64,000 bases of DNA from NCBI RefSeq assembly GCF_007971385.1, contig NZ_CP042434.1, positions 992,001-1,056,000 on the forward strand, read 5' to 3'. Under the pieces are notes generated by a model that was not told the DNA's origin, made no database searches, and saw only the letters and a list, made by a program, of their open reading frames with translations. The number at the start of each line of letters is the position of its first letter. Positions within the stretch are counted from its first letter, which is position 1. Positions 9,802 to 18,516 of this stretch are shown here, piece after piece. The position numbers and the translations under genes were made by a program. This DNA comes from Arachidicoccus ginsenosidivorans (GTDB taxonomy: Bacteria; Bacteroidota; Bacteroidia; Chitinophagales; Chitinophagaceae).

Positions 9802-10134
9802 ATGGAAATATTTTTTGCCACCAAGAAATTACAAAAAGAACTTGAAAATTTAAACACATTAAAAAAAGCCTTTGGCACTAATGCAAAAAGAATTTCCAAA
9901 AGATTGGACGACATTCGTGCATCACGGAATCTAGCAACTTTAGTCTTATTGCAGGGGGCAAATTGCCATTTGTTAATAGGTAATAAAAAGGGCCAATGGG
10001 CCATTCAGATATCAGGTAACTTACGCTTGACTTTTAGAATCCACAATACCCCAATACCTCTTTTACCAAATGGGGCAATTGATTTAGAGCAAATCACAGA
10101 AATTGAAATTATAAACATCATTGATTATCACTAA
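9802..10134 (+). CDS. higB: HigB-like RelE/ParE-superfamily toxin
   Basis: This small basic protein of 110 residues begins MEIFFATKKLQKELEN. The core GNKKGQWAIQISGNLRLTFRI is the signature of HigB/plasmid-maintenance killer proteins of the RelE fold, which cleave mRNA in the ribosome. An Arg in the SGNLRLTFRI strand is the expected active-site type of residue. The C-terminus continues EIEIINIIDYH, the usual closing strand. The antitoxin gene begins 17 bases downstream, in the toxin-first order typical of higBA. The pair is markedly AT-rich compared with its neighbours, consistent with transfer. Confidence 0.85.
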   Translation: MEIFFATKKLQKELENLNTLKKAFGTNAKRISKRLDDIRASRNLATLVLLQGANCHLLIGNKKGQWAIQISGNLRLTFRIHNTPIPLLPNGAIDLEQITEIEIINIIDYH

Positions 10135-10150
10135 TTAAGATAAAAAATAT

Positions 10151-11266
10151 ATGACAACGAAACAAAAACTACAGAATGAAATTGAATTCCTCTCCCCGCC
10201 CGGAGATACGATAAGCGAAATATTAGACAGTTTAAATATGAGTCAAGTTGAGCTTGCCGACAGAATCGGTAAAACGCCCTCAAAAGTCAATGATATCATT
10301 TCTGGAAAGGAGCCAATTACCACTAACACTGCCTTTAAATTAGAATTAGTACTAGCGATGCCTGCTCATTTTTGGCTAAATAGAGAAATGCTTTACAGGG
10401 AGAAGTTGTATAGAATTCAGCAGGAGGCAACCATGTTGGAAAATATCCAATGGGTCAAACAACATCCCATAAAAGAATTAATAAGATATGGATATTTGAA
10501 AAATGGAAATAAAGATGCTAAAATGATAAAAGAATTATTGCAATTTTATAGTGTAGCCTCTCCACAACAATGGCAAAACATATATGTAAAAGAGTTTGCA
10601 CTTACGGATTTTAGAAAAAGTAGTTCCTATAAAACCTCTACTGCCAGTATAGCAACATGGCTTCGTCTAGGAGAAATAGGCTTCAGAAAATTGGATTTAC
10701 CGAAGTACAATAAAAATGATTTTAAATTTGCGCTAGAGAAAATTCGGGTATTGGTTAAAGAATCCCCTGCAGATTTTGCGCTTAAATTAAAGGAAATAGC
10801 AGCTGGAGCTGGTGTTGCTGTTGTATACACACCCAATTTACCCAAAGCTCCTATAAGCGGAGCAAGCAGATGGATAGGTTCGAATCCTCTTATTCAATTA
10901 ACAGACCGGTATAAGAGTAATGATAAGTTTTGGTTCACTTTTTTTCATGAAGCAGGCCATATTTTACTTCATGGGAAAAAATATATAAATTTAGAGGAAA
11001 TTAATACATCAAAATTCAATATTGAAAAGGAACAGCAAGCTAATTTGTTTGCTGAAAAATGGTTGCTCCCAGCTAATTTTACAAAAGACTTGCCTAAAAA
11101 AATCACAGAAAATGCAATTAAGGATATAGCTATAAAATATAAAACGCATCCTGCAATCGTAATAAGTCGTCTTCAGAATCTTAAAATAATTGCTCATTCA
11201 TTTGGAAATGGCTTCAAGGAGAGAATTTCTTTGGTAAATATGATCACTAATCCAGCTCTTCATTAG
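10151..11266 (+). CDS. higA: HigA-type antitoxin fused to an ImmA/IrrE metallopeptidase domain
   Basis: The 371-residue protein has two parts. Residues about 15-95 are an HTH of HigA type: PPGDTISEILDSLNMSQVELADRIG, then KVNDIISGKEPIT and FWLNREMLY. Residues about 200-350 form an ImmA/IrrE peptidase domain with the zinc motif HEAGH (first His about residue 266), followed by EQQANLFAEKWLLP, which supplies the acidic third ligand. Simple HigA antitoxins have only about 100 residues. The fusion suggests an antitoxin or repressor that can cleave itself or a partner, but that is inference. The gene is very AT-rich and co-directional with the toxin gene. Confidence 0.85.
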   Translation: MTTKQKLQNEIEFLSPPGDTISEILDSLNMSQVELADRIGKTPSKVNDIISGKEPITTNTAFKLELVLAMPAHFWLNREMLYREKLYRIQQEATMLENIQWVKQHPIKELIRYGYLKNGNKDAKMIKELLQFYSVASPQQWQNIYVKEFALTDFRKSSSYKTSTASIATWLRLGEIGFRKLDLPKYNKNDFKFALEKIRVLVKESPADFALKLKEIAAGAGVAVVYTPNLPKAPISGASRWIGSNPLIQLTDRYKSNDKFWFTFFHEAGHILLHGKKYINLEEINTSKFNIEKEQQANLFAEKWLLPANFTKDLPKKITENAIKDIAIKYKTHPAIVISRLQNLKIIAHSFGNGFKERISLVNMITNPALH

Positions 11267-11304
11267 CCCTGTTGCATTGTGCGCCATTATTTTAAAAAAT
11301 ATCA

Positions 11305-12420
11305 TTATACTTCTATTGGCGACTTAATGGCTGGCCATTTTTCTCTACACGCCTGTCCTGCCCTGATATGGCGGGCACGTAGAATTTCTGATTTATAGCA
11401 GGAAATCAGCACCTGCCCTATAGACTCCTTATCGGTAGCCGCCAGATCAAAACGTGCTCCTGGTAACAATTCTCTTGATGCGGGTGTATCTGGCGCCACA
11501 ATCAAGGTCTCCAGACAAGCAGCAGCCAGCTGAATATCCAGGCACCTGTCCTGAAAATCAGGCGTCACCACTGCATAAGCCGACCGGATCCAGCCATATA
11601 AGTTTTTTGTATCCAGATCAGTAAGCAAATGCACATCCTGCTTATAAAAATAGGTATCGATCTTTTCTTGAAAATCAGCACTTTGATTTAAGGACGCTGA
11701 TATTAATAATGCCAGTTGCATGGAACTTCTTTGCCACTTTTTAAAATGGGAGAAAGCCTTCAAATATTCAATAATGGTCGGCTCTTCACGACCACGACCA
11801 TCAAGCAGAAAATAAGCTGCATCACCGGTATGTTGCTGTTTAAATTGCTCCATCCGTTCGTCGGTATACAAATCAGGATCCAGCCACTTGATTTCAGGAA
11901 AGGGAATCCAGCTGCTGACACTCAAGAGCGGTTGCTTAGCAGATATCGTTTTTATTGCCTCAACAGCCAAGTCGCTATAACTGATAATCTTATCTGCCAT
12001 AGCCAATTCAGAAAGATTTTTTTGCTGCTTTTTAATCTGGGCTGCTTTAGCATCAGCGGGTAGCTGCAAATTATTGAGCGCTGCCACAAAGCGCCACTGA
12101 GTTGCACCTTTTGGATTTTTTAAAACGGGCAGATCCTGGCCAAGGTAATAAATACTTTGTGGAAGTAGTTGTCTTACCAAAGCTGGGAAGTTCACCTTTT
12201 CCCACAGGCCTTTTTTGATGCTGTAGGCCTGAGGCAGTTCAATAAGCAGTAGGGAGAGGTTGGTCTCGGCAGCTATTTTTTGATAACTAACCTCCTGAAA
12301 ACCTATTACCTTACAGTTGCCTTTGGGTTGATACAACTCAATAATGGCATTATATATGTAATGCAGATATGGAAATTTCTCTAGTGTATCCCGGTGAAAT
12401 AAGACAAGTGCGGTTTTCAT
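11305..12420 (-). CDS. Putative glycosyltransferase-like protein
   Basis: This is a 371-residue soluble protein; the start MKTALVLFHRDTLEKFPYL at 12420 was chosen over an ATG 33 bases upstream. The architecture suggests a GT-B fold: an N-terminal Rossmann-like half, and a C-terminal half with YFLLDGRGREEPTIIEYLKAF followed by HLLTDLDTKNLYGWIRSAYAVVTPDFQDRCLDIQ-like text. The latter resembles the donor-binding segment of group 1 glycosyltransferases, where the chain is ranked, exposed and selected. No strong catalytic motif is evident. It stands alone between the toxin-antitoxin pair and the DUF1573 genes. Family is moderately likely, substrate unknown. Confidence 0.55.
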   Translation of the reverse strand: MKTALVLFHRDTLEKFPYLHYIYNAIIELYQPKGNCKVIGFQEVSYQKIAAETNLSLLLIELPQAYSIKKGLWEKVNFPALVRQLLPQSIYYLGQDLPVLKNPKGATQWRFVAALNNLQLPADAKAAQIKKQQKNLSELAMADKIISYSDLAVEAIKTISAKQPLLSVSSWIPFPEIKWLDPDLYTDERMEQFKQQHTGDAAYFLLDGRGREEPTIIEYLKAFSHFKKWQRSSMQLALLISASLNQSADFQEKIDTYFYKQDVHLLTDLDTKNLYGWIRSAYAVVTPDFQDRCLDIQLAAACLETLIVAPDTPASRELLPGARFDLAATDKESIGQVLISCYKSEILRARHIRAGQACREKWPAIKSPIEV

Positions 12421-12483
12421 GGGTGCAAAGTTAAATATCCATTTAAATTTCAAGGGCTATTTTTTCAGTTGGGTTTCAAACCC

Positions 12484-12491
12484 TACTTTTG
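12484..12491 (+). promoter_or_regulatory. -7 promoter box before the first DUF1573 gene
   Basis: TACTTTTG fits TAnnTTTG and ends 25 bases before the ATG at 12517. A T-rich stretch (12460-12465) at a suitable distance may act as a weak -33 element. Confidence 0.4.
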
Positions 12492-12516
12492 GATTCACTT
12501 AACAAAATGATTATTA

Positions 12517-12930
12517 ATGAAAAGATCTCTAGGTTTGCTGATCATGATCCTTGGTGTGGCTGTATCGGTCAGCGCCCAGCAAATCAAACATGCGCCCCCC
12601 ATAGATGGGTATAAATATATCAAAACCGATGACCCCGACCACAATTTTGGCGATATTACCTATGGCACGCCCGTAGAATATCCCATTAAAATGGTCAATA
12701 TCAGTCAAGATACGCTTAGACTCACAAATATTGTTGTCAGTTGTGGCTGCACCACACCTGTTTACACAAAAGGTGTCTATGCGCCCGGTGATACTATTGC
12801 CATGAAAGTGGGTTTTAATGGGCACGCAGATGGCAATTTTAATAAAACCCTGAGCGTACTATTTCAGGCGCCGGCCGGTCAATTTGTGACCATTCTCAGA
12901 TTCAGGGGCAAAGGCGTCTTAAAACAATAA
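12517..12930 (+). CDS. DUF1573 domain protein, secreted (copy 1)
   Basis: This protein has 137 residues with a signal peptide (about 1-20, ending VSVSAQQ) and a single DUF1573 immunoglobulin-like domain. Hallmarks are HNFGDITYGTPVEYPIKMVN and the conserved VVSCGCTTPVY cysteine pair, then APGDTIAMKVGFN. It should lie in the periplasm or outer envelope. The family is abundant in Bacteroidota and lacks a defined biochemical role. A second, shorter copy follows about 200 bases downstream. Confidence 0.85.
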   Translation: MKRSLGLLIMILGVAVSVSAQQIKHAPPIDGYKYIKTDDPDHNFGDITYGTPVEYPIKMVNISQDTLRLTNIVVSCGCTTPVYTKGVYAPGDTIAMKVGFNGHADGNFNKTLSVLFQAPAGQFVTILRFRGKGVLKQ

Positions 12931-13135
12931 ACGATTCTAAATTGGGCGATCAACTACCACTGCTGTGGATATTCAGGGCTTTATAGTTAACAATGTGGCA
13001 AAACAGTTTGGATCAGCCATTAAACCTTACTTAAGCTATATTATCTAAGTAATCGGTATCCAGTTTTCGCATTTAATTTATAATCAATAATTTATACTAA
13101 TTTAAATATAAAACATCCCATCTAAAACTAAAAAA

Positions 13136-13525
13136 ATGAAAAAACTATTGTCGCTGGCATTTTTATTACTGGTAGGCGTAACCTTCTGTTTGGCCCAAGA
13201 CACAACAAAACAGACAGCGGTTAAAGAAGCCAAGTTTAATGAGTTAAAGCATCATTTTGGAGATATTACACAAGGCAAACCTGTTACAACTAAATTCACC
13301 TTTGATAATGTGGGCAAAAAGCCCTTGATTATTGAAACGGCTGTTGCTTCCTGTGGCTGTACAACACCTACCTACCCTAAACAACCAGTACTTCCGGGCA
13401 AAACCGGAACCATTGCCGTGACATTTAATGCCGAGGCAAACGGCGTATTTACTAAAATGGTAACGGTAAAATTTGCGGGATATGACCGTCCGGTATTACT
13501 GGTTATTGATGGTACCGTAAAGTAA
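13136..13525 (+). CDS. DUF1573 domain protein, secreted (copy 2)
   Basis: The 129-residue protein has a clear signal peptide (KKLLSLAFLLLVGVTFCLAQ) and one DUF1573 domain: HHFGDITQGKPVTTKFTFDNVG, then AVASCGCTTPTYPKQPVLPGKTG. It shares the CGCTTP core with the preceding gene, so the two are likely tandem paralogues. A hairpin terminator at 13555-13595 closes the unit. Function is unknown. Confidence 0.87.
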   Translation: MKKLLSLAFLLLVGVTFCLAQDTTKQTAVKEAKFNELKHHFGDITQGKPVTTKFTFDNVGKKPLIIETAVASCGCTTPTYPKQPVLPGKTGTIAVTFNAEANGVFTKMVTVKFAGYDRPVLLVIDGTVK

Positions 13526-13554
13526 GGCTGAACAACTAACGAAAATTCGTTTGT

Positions 13555-13595
13555 AAAATACCGGAGGACTGATAATCAGTGCCCGGTATTTTTTT
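13555..13595 (+). terminator. Terminator after the second DUF1573 gene
   Basis: AAATACCGG pairs with CCGGTATTT and a run of T follows (13589-13595). It starts about 30 bases after the stop codon. Confidence 0.75.
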
Positions 13596-13679
13596 GTGTC
13601 TTCCTTAAATGGATTTTGGAGAGAAAATGCATGATAAGTCCTCAAAATGATGTTTTTTTGCAAAACGAAATTTATAAGC

Positions 13680-14801
13680 ATGTCTTCAACTTCTCAACCC
13701 GCTCTATTATTATTAGCTGACGGAACGATTTTTCATGGAAAAGCTTTTGGTAAAATTGGTACTGCAACAGGCGAGATCTGTTTCAACACAGGTATGACTG
13801 GTTATCAGGAAGTATTTACCGATCCCAGTTATTATGGTCAGATTCTGATCATGAATAATGTCCACATTGGTAATTATGGTACCAAAGCCGAGGATGTGGA
13901 AAGTGATACCGTTAAGATTAAGGGCCTGATCGGCCGTAACCTGGAAAACAATTATTCCCGTTACCAGGCAGATAAATCACTGGAGGAATACCTTGTTTTG
14001 AATAACATTGTCTCCATCGCAGATATCGATACACGTGCCCTGGTTACCCATATCCGCAATAAAGGAGCAATGAATTGTCTGATCTCCTCTGATAATGATA
14101 ATATTGAACAGCTGCAAAAACAACTGGCAGCCGTCCCGGATATGGAAGGCTTGGATTTAACTTCTGAAGTAACCACAAAAGAAGAATATGAATTGGGTGA
14201 CCCAAATGCAGCATTAAGAGTAGCGGTACTTGATTTTGGGATCAAAAGAAATATCCTGAAGAATTTAACCGACAGGGGCGCTTTTGTCAGAGTGCACCCC
14301 GCACATACATCTTTGGAAAGACTAAAAGAATTTAATCCAACCGGTTATTTCCTGTCTAATGGCCCTGGTGATCCGGCAGCCACTGCCTACGGCGTTGAGA
14401 TCGTAAAATCCATCCTAAATGAACAGATGCCTGTTTTTGGTATCTGTATGGGCCACCAGCTACTGGCTTTGGCTAATGGTGTACCTACCTACAAAATGCA
14501 CGCTGGTCACAGAGGATTGAATCATCCGGTCAGAAATACCATTACCGGACTTAGCGAAATCAGCACCCAAAATCATGGTTTTGCAGTGGATGCAGAAAAA
14601 ATAAAGGAAAACAAAGCACTCGAAGTTACCCATATCAATCTAAATGACGGATCTATTGAAGGGTTCAGGATGATTGGCAGACCAGTATTCAGTGTGCAAT
14701 ACCATCCTGAGGCGACGCCTGGCCCTCATGACAGCCGTTATCTGTTTGATGATTTTATAAATGCCATGCAATCATTTAAGCCAGCTGAAGCAACCGCCTG
14801 A
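13680..14801 (+). CDS. carA: Carbamoyl-phosphate synthase small (glutaminase) subunit
   Basis: The product has 373 residues. The N-terminal CarA domain carries GEICFNTGMTGYQEVFTDPSY. The C-terminal class-I glutamine amidotransferase has the oxyanion segment LSNGPGDP, the nucleophile elbow VFGICMGHQLLALA (catalytic Cys) and QYHPEATPGP (catalytic His and Glu). It hydrolyses glutamine and passes ammonia to CarB for arginine and pyrimidine synthesis. The start at 13680 (MSSTSQPALLLL) was chosen because the upstream residues are not family-like. carB is not in the window. A strong terminator at 14841 shows the gene is transcribed alone. Confidence 0.95.
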   Translation: MSSTSQPALLLLADGTIFHGKAFGKIGTATGEICFNTGMTGYQEVFTDPSYYGQILIMNNVHIGNYGTKAEDVESDTVKIKGLIGRNLENNYSRYQADKSLEEYLVLNNIVSIADIDTRALVTHIRNKGAMNCLISSDNDNIEQLQKQLAAVPDMEGLDLTSEVTTKEEYELGDPNAALRVAVLDFGIKRNILKNLTDRGAFVRVHPAHTSLERLKEFNPTGYFLSNGPGDPAATAYGVEIVKSILNEQMPVFGICMGHQLLALANGVPTYKMHAGHRGLNHPVRNTITGLSEISTQNHGFAVDAEKIKENKALEVTHINLNDGSIEGFRMIGRPVFSVQYHPEATPGPHDSRYLFDDFINAMQSFKPAEATA

Positions 14802-14840
14802 TATTGGTTATAAAATAAATTGTTCAATCAATAAGCTACT

Positions 14841-14873
14841 GCCGGATCAAATAATTTTTGATCCGGCTTTTTT
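14841..14873 (+). terminator. Rho-independent terminator of carA
   Basis: GCCGGATCAAA and TTTGATCCGGC form a perfect 11-bp stem around a five-base loop. Six T follow (14868-14873). Confidence 0.88.
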
Positions 14874-14901
14874 ACTCAAAAACCTGATAATTTTTGATCC
14901 A

Positions 14902-15585
14902 ATGGAGTTCAGTCAAATTATTCAGCACACAGCGCTGGTTCAAAAAGCCGCAGACTTTGCCAGGATTTCTCTTGAAAGTGCCGAAGGCGGCCATGACTGG
15001 CAGCATATTAGGCGTGTTGTTGTCAATGCCAATAATATTGCTACTACGGAACCTTGCAATAAAGAAATCGTTCTGCTGGGTGCATTACTACACGATATTG
15101 CAGACAGTAAGTTTCATGGCGGCGATGAAACAATCGGCCCTGAAACTGCCCGTGGATTCCTTATAGCAGAGGGTGCCTTAGAAGATTTGACAGAAGCTGT
15201 CGTAAACATCGTCGCTCATATTTCCTATAAGGGAGGCCAGGTAAGTAGTTTTTATTCACCAGAGCTGGCCATTGTCCGGGATGCGGATAGGTTGGACGCC
15301 ATTGGCGCCATCGGCATCGCCCGGGCATTTAATTATGGCGGTTTTAAAAACCGCAAGCTGTTTGATCCGGAAATCCCACCAGTTGAGTACCCGACAAAGG
15401 AAGCTTATAAGTCCAGTACAGCACCTACGATCAATCATTTTTATGAGAAGCTGCTCAAATTAAAGGATTTGATGCATACGGATACCGGAAGAAGGCTGGC
15501 GGAAGATCGCCATCAGTATATGCTTGGATTCTTAGAACAGTTTTTTCAGGAAGTAGGATTTGAGGGATTTAGTGAAGTTAAGTAG
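14902..15585 (+). CDS. HD-domain metal-dependent phosphohydrolase
   Basis: This is a 227-residue HD-superfamily protein. The signature is GGHDWQHIRRVVVNA (first His), LLGALLHDIADSKFHGGDE (HD pair), and VRDADRLDAIGAIGIARAF (final Asp), the layout of the YedJ/YpgQ group of hydrolases acting on nucleotides or small phosphates. ATG 14902 was preferred because the longer frame runs back through the carA terminator. The substrate is not predictable from sequence. Confidence 0.87.
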   Translation: MEFSQIIQHTALVQKAADFARISLESAEGGHDWQHIRRVVVNANNIATTEPCNKEIVLLGALLHDIADSKFHGGDETIGPETARGFLIAEGALEDLTEAVVNIVAHISYKGGQVSSFYSPELAIVRDADRLDAIGAIGIARAFNYGGFKNRKLFDPEIPPVEYPTKEAYKSSTAPTINHFYEKLLKLKDLMHTDTGRRLAEDRHQYMLGFLEQFFQEVGFEGFSEVK

Positions 15586-15727
15586 GTCGGTTTTAGCTTT
15601 TGCCTTTAACCGCTGCTTTCTAATTACCACTGGCAGAGATTTTATCCAATTTTCTTAAAATCCTGCGCAACCTATAAATTTTTGGGTAAATTCACAGCAA
15701 AATAAAACATCAAAAGAAATTACCCCC

Positions 15728-16174
15728 ATGATGCAAATCGCAATAATCAATGGGCCCAATTTAAATCTGTTGGGTACCCGTGAGCCTACCATTTACGGAG
15801 ACACCAGTTTTGAGGCCTATTATAAGGCTTTACAGGCTAGATTTCCAGATGTCCAGTTTCATTACTATCAATCCAATGTAGAAGGCGAATTAATTAATGA
15901 ACTGCAGCGCGTAGGATTTGACTATGACGGTATATTAATCAATCCAGGTGGGTACACCCATACTTCAGTTGCACTTGGCGACTGTATTGCCTCCATTACC
16001 ACCCCGGTGATTGAAGTACATATCAGCAATATTCATAGCAGAGAAGCTTTCAGGCAAATATCCCACGTTTCTGCTAAATGTAGGGGAACCATTGCCGGAC
16101 TGGGCCTGGAAGGCTACGCCCTGGGAACGCAGTTTTTTATAGATAATGCCGCCCCCAGGGAGAAAAAAGTTTGA
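15728..16174 (+). CDS. aroQ: Type II 3-dehydroquinate dehydratase
   Basis: This 148-residue protein has the standard length of the class II enzyme of the shikimate pathway, which converts 3-dehydroquinate to 3-dehydroshikimate. Diagnostic motifs are INGPNLNLLGTREPTIYG with the active-site Arg and Tyr, YHYYQSNVEGELI-like text, ILINPGGYTHTSVALGD, and VIEVHISNIHSREAFR with the catalytic His. The start is ATG 15728 or the next codon, also ATG. Its terminator appears to overlap the convergent esterase gene. Confidence 0.95.
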   Translation: MMQIAIINGPNLNLLGTREPTIYGDTSFEAYYKALQARFPDVQFHYYQSNVEGELINELQRVGFDYDGILINPGGYTHTSVALGDCIASITTPVIEVHISNIHSREAFRQISHVSAKCRGTIAGLGLEGYALGTQFFIDNAAPREKKV

Positions 16175-16217
16175 TGGTAGGATAATTATACCCGCCTAGG
16201 CCATTGTGGCAGCGTCT

Positions 16218-17045
16218 CTATTTTGCACTGTTTTTTTCAAAAAAACGGTGCAAAAAGAGCATTTGATAATTAATGGCGTTGTTCCAGTAGTCCCAATTGT
16301 GCTGACCGGGGCGTTCTGCATAGTCATGATCTATTTTCAGGTTGGTTAGTTTTAGATGGAGTGCCCTGTTGACGCCCAAAAAGAAATCTCCGGTTCCGCA
16401 TTCAAAGCTCAGGGCTAGATCTCCGTTATTTAAAGTCCCGGCCAGATACTCGGCCGTATGGCGCTGCCAACGCTCCTTATTCTGGTCATAAGGGCCTAAC
16501 ACTTTTGCAATATCCCAGTTCTTGGGAAAAGGGGTAAAATCCACACCACCACTCATGGAAACGGCGGCGCCAAAGAAGTCCTTGTGAAGTATTGCCAGAT
16601 ATAACGCTCCATGTCCCCCCATACTTAAACCGCCAAGTGCTCTGAACTTACGGTCTTTTTTGGTCCTGTAATGACTGTCCACATAAGCAGGAACTTCTTT
16701 ACTCACAAAGGTCTCAAATTTGACGGTGCTATCTATCGGACTATCAAAATACCAGCTATTGAAATTACCATCCGGGCAAATGCCGATAATATGATACTGA
16801 TCCACACATTTGATAAAATCCGGTGCATGCTTAACCCAGTTGGCATAATTACCACTGTATCCATGAAGCAGGTACAGGACCGGATAAGACTGATCGGCTT
16901 TGTTATACCCCTCCGGTAAGACAACGACACATTTTATATCTCTATTCATAGCCGCACTATGGATCAGCACAGTATCCACTTTAGCGGCAAAACACAGGCT
17001 GATACTCAATAACAGGCCACCTGCTATACTTAGTAATTTTTTCAT
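16218..17045 (-). CDS. Secreted esterase of the FrmB/putative-esterase family
   Basis: This alpha/beta-hydrolase has 275 residues and a signal peptide (about 1-21, ending SLCFAAK). It has VVLPEGYNKADQSYPVLYLLHGYSGN (oxyanion-hole HG), the nucleophile elbow GGLSMGGHGALYLA (catalytic Ser) and a C-terminal GQHNWDYWNNA with the catalytic His. The group includes feruloyl esterases, S-formylglutathione hydrolases and mycolyltransferases. The substrate here is unknown and the enzyme is probably periplasmic. It stands alone, convergent with aroQ. Confidence 0.87.
   Translation of the reverse strand: MKKLLSIAGGLLLSISLCFAAKVDTVLIHSAAMNRDIKCVVVLPEGYNKADQSYPVLYLLHGYSGNYANWVKHAPDFIKCVDQYHIIGICPDGNFNSWYFDSPIDSTVKFETFVSKEVPAYVDSHYRTKKDRKFRALGGLSMGGHGALYLAILHKDFFGAAVSMSGGVDFTPFPKNWDIAKVLGPYDQNKERWQRHTAEYLAGTLNNGDLALSFECGTGDFFLGVNRALHLKLTNLKIDHDYAERPGQHNWDYWNNAINYQMLFLHRFFEKNSAK
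16221..16255. terminator. Bidirectional terminator between aroQ and the esterase gene, inside the esterase 3' end
   Basis: GCACTGTTTTTTT and AAAAAAACGGTGC pair around a one-base centre, with TTTT and AAAA flanks, and would terminate in either direction. It lies within the last codons of the esterase, so the stem also encodes residues such as RFFEKNSAK. Confidence 0.6.
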
Positions 17046-17153
17046 GAAAACATTGTTTGTTTTTGTTCAGTGATGACTGAAAGTAATAAAAAAAGCAACA
17101 TATCACAAGAGGAGATGTTGCTTTAAATGCGTTTGTAGCGTGCCTATAAGGTC

Positions 17154-17267
17154 TTACGCTTTTTTTGCGGCTGCTTTTTTAGACTGTGCTGGTCTGGCAG
17201 GGCGTACCTTACCGTAAGAGCCCAAGAAGATTTTACCTTTCTTTGATTTTTTATCGCCTCTTCCCAT
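17154..17267 (-). CDS. 30S ribosomal protein bTHX (small basic)
   Basis: The product is a 37-residue, very basic peptide. It starts MGRGDKKSKKGKIFLGSYGK, the conserved THX signature (GRGDKK..KGK...GSYG), and ends in an Ala/Lys tail (QSKKAAAKKA). THX binds the 30S head in Thermus and has small homologues across Bacteroidota. It is followed on the same strand by the esterase gene. Because of its size it is easily missed by gene finders. Confidence 0.9.
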   Translation of the reverse strand: MGRGDKKSKKGKIFLGSYGKVRPARPAQSKKAAAKKA

Positions 17268-17648
17268 TATTTTTCTTGATTTAAATGTTTATTACTGCTG
17301 CAAAAATGCGTAAAATTTTGCTAGCATCCAGTAAAAACAGGGAAAATTTCTGGATCTCGGTCATAATACTTGAAATTCAGGGGCCAGAAAGCTTGGTGAG
17401 GGCCTCTATTACCTGCAAAAATGCCTTTTAGCAGGGCCGGATCATGACCAGAACTGCCGTTATTTCCAGATTCATGCTCAATTTGGTATCCCTGCTATAA
17501 AACAAAGAGGCTGCGCTACAAAATGTAATCATACCATACCTTAAGGTCAGTTGTTACATAATGAAGCGCAGCCTTGCTAAGTTGGAAGCTTTTTTAAGCT
17601 TCAGACCTGTCAGCCTCGCTGCCAGGCAGCAGGGCAGGACAAAAATCA
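17268..17648. other. Non-coding stretch between HU and bTHX genes
   Basis: These 381 bases contain no gene. They hold a small palindrome, GAAGCTTTTTTAAGCTTC (17585-17602), and the long hairpin at 17508-17574, both downstream of the HU gene on its strand. The rest shows nothing recognisable. Confidence 0.5.
17508..17574 (-). terminator. Long hairpin downstream of the HU gene, probable terminator
   Basis: AGGCTGCGCT (17508-17517) pairs perfectly with AGCGCAGCCT (17565-17574). An inner TGTAA/TTACA pair (17524-17528, 17554-17558) extends it. On the minus strand the stem is followed by CTTTGTTTT, as expected for an intrinsic terminator. The long loop is unusual, so a structured 3' UTR is an alternative. 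Confidence 0.5.
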
Positions 17649-17918
17649 TTAGATTTTTGCAGACAATTCTTTACCGGCTTTAAAACGAGCTACTTTTTTA
17701 GCTTTGATTTTTAATGGAGCACCAGTCTGAGGATTACGTCCTGTACGTGCTGCACGCTTGGTAACAGAGAAAGTACCAAAACCAACCAAAGTTACTTTGT
17801 CGCCAGATTTTAATGTTTTCTGTACGGTAGTAGTGAAAGAGTCCAGTGCTGCGTTTGCCTGTGTTTTAGTAATATCGGCGTCTGCTGCGATTTTAGCTAC
17901 TAATTCAGCTTTGTTCAT
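17649..17918 (-). CDS. HU-family DNA-binding protein
   Basis: This 89-residue histone-like protein begins [25 protein letters not shown]. It has [25 protein letters not shown], with the DNA-binding beta-arm, and ends [17 protein letters not shown]. Length and motifs match bacterial HU, a dimeric nucleoid protein that bends DNA. It is transcribed alone, and two hairpins follow the stop codon. Confidence 0.95.
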   Translation of the reverse strand: MNKAELVAKIAADADITKTQANAALDSFTTTVQKTLKSGDKVTLVGFGTFSVTKRAARTGRNPQTGAPLKIKAKKVARFKAGKELSAKI

Positions 17919-18210
17919 AGTTTTATATTTTTTGAGTTAATAACAGAAACAAATTTATTAGCTTTTCGCATATAACAAAATATTTTTTTTACTTTTTGGC
18001 TTTTATCTTTCCCGCCCAACTGCCCAATTGACAAAGGTTCTGGAAAAATGGGGCCGATCAGATGCAATGCAAAAATACGTAGCATAACACTAAAACCCTT
18101 TATTTATCAATGTTTCAGAGGATCAGTCCCCTGAAACCTGCGCAATATAGGGTACTCAGCAATATACAATTCTTTTAAAATCTACAAAATTTCTTTTTAA
18201 TTGTTCACAT

Positions 18211-18516
18211 TTAATGCACAATCTCCATTAAGGTCGAAAAACTGAGCATTTTCTCGCCCCAACTGGCCTTTTGCTGCTTGCTAAAAGTGGCCTCATGTAC
18301 GACTTTAAAGGCGTTATAATCGGCCTTACTCTCTGCAAAAAGCTGCAATGCATAGGTTGGTCCGTCACTTTCATCCACTTCTCTTAGCCGCAGCAGCTGA
18401 TGGTTGGTAAACTTACCGGTTTTCAAAATAGCGGGGATATGTACTTCATGCATCCATTCCAGCCATGAATCATGGATTTCTGTAGCGACCTTAATGGTAA
18501 TATTATAAATATACAT
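18211..18516 (-). CDS. DUF4286 family protein
   Basis: This 101-residue protein begins MYIYNITIKVATEIHDSWLEWM and continues with HEVHIPAILKTGKF, the family signature. A single ferredoxin-like alpha/beta domain is predicted, with no signal peptide or membrane segment. DUF4286 is widespread in Bacteroidota and has no known function. It lies between HU and exonuclease III, all on the minus strand but with separate spacers. Confidence 0.85.
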   Translation of the reverse strand: MYIYNITIKVATEIHDSWLEWMHEVHIPAILKTGKFTNHQLLRLREVDESDGPTYALQLFAESKADYNAFKVVHEATFSKQQKASWGEKMLSFSTLMEIVH

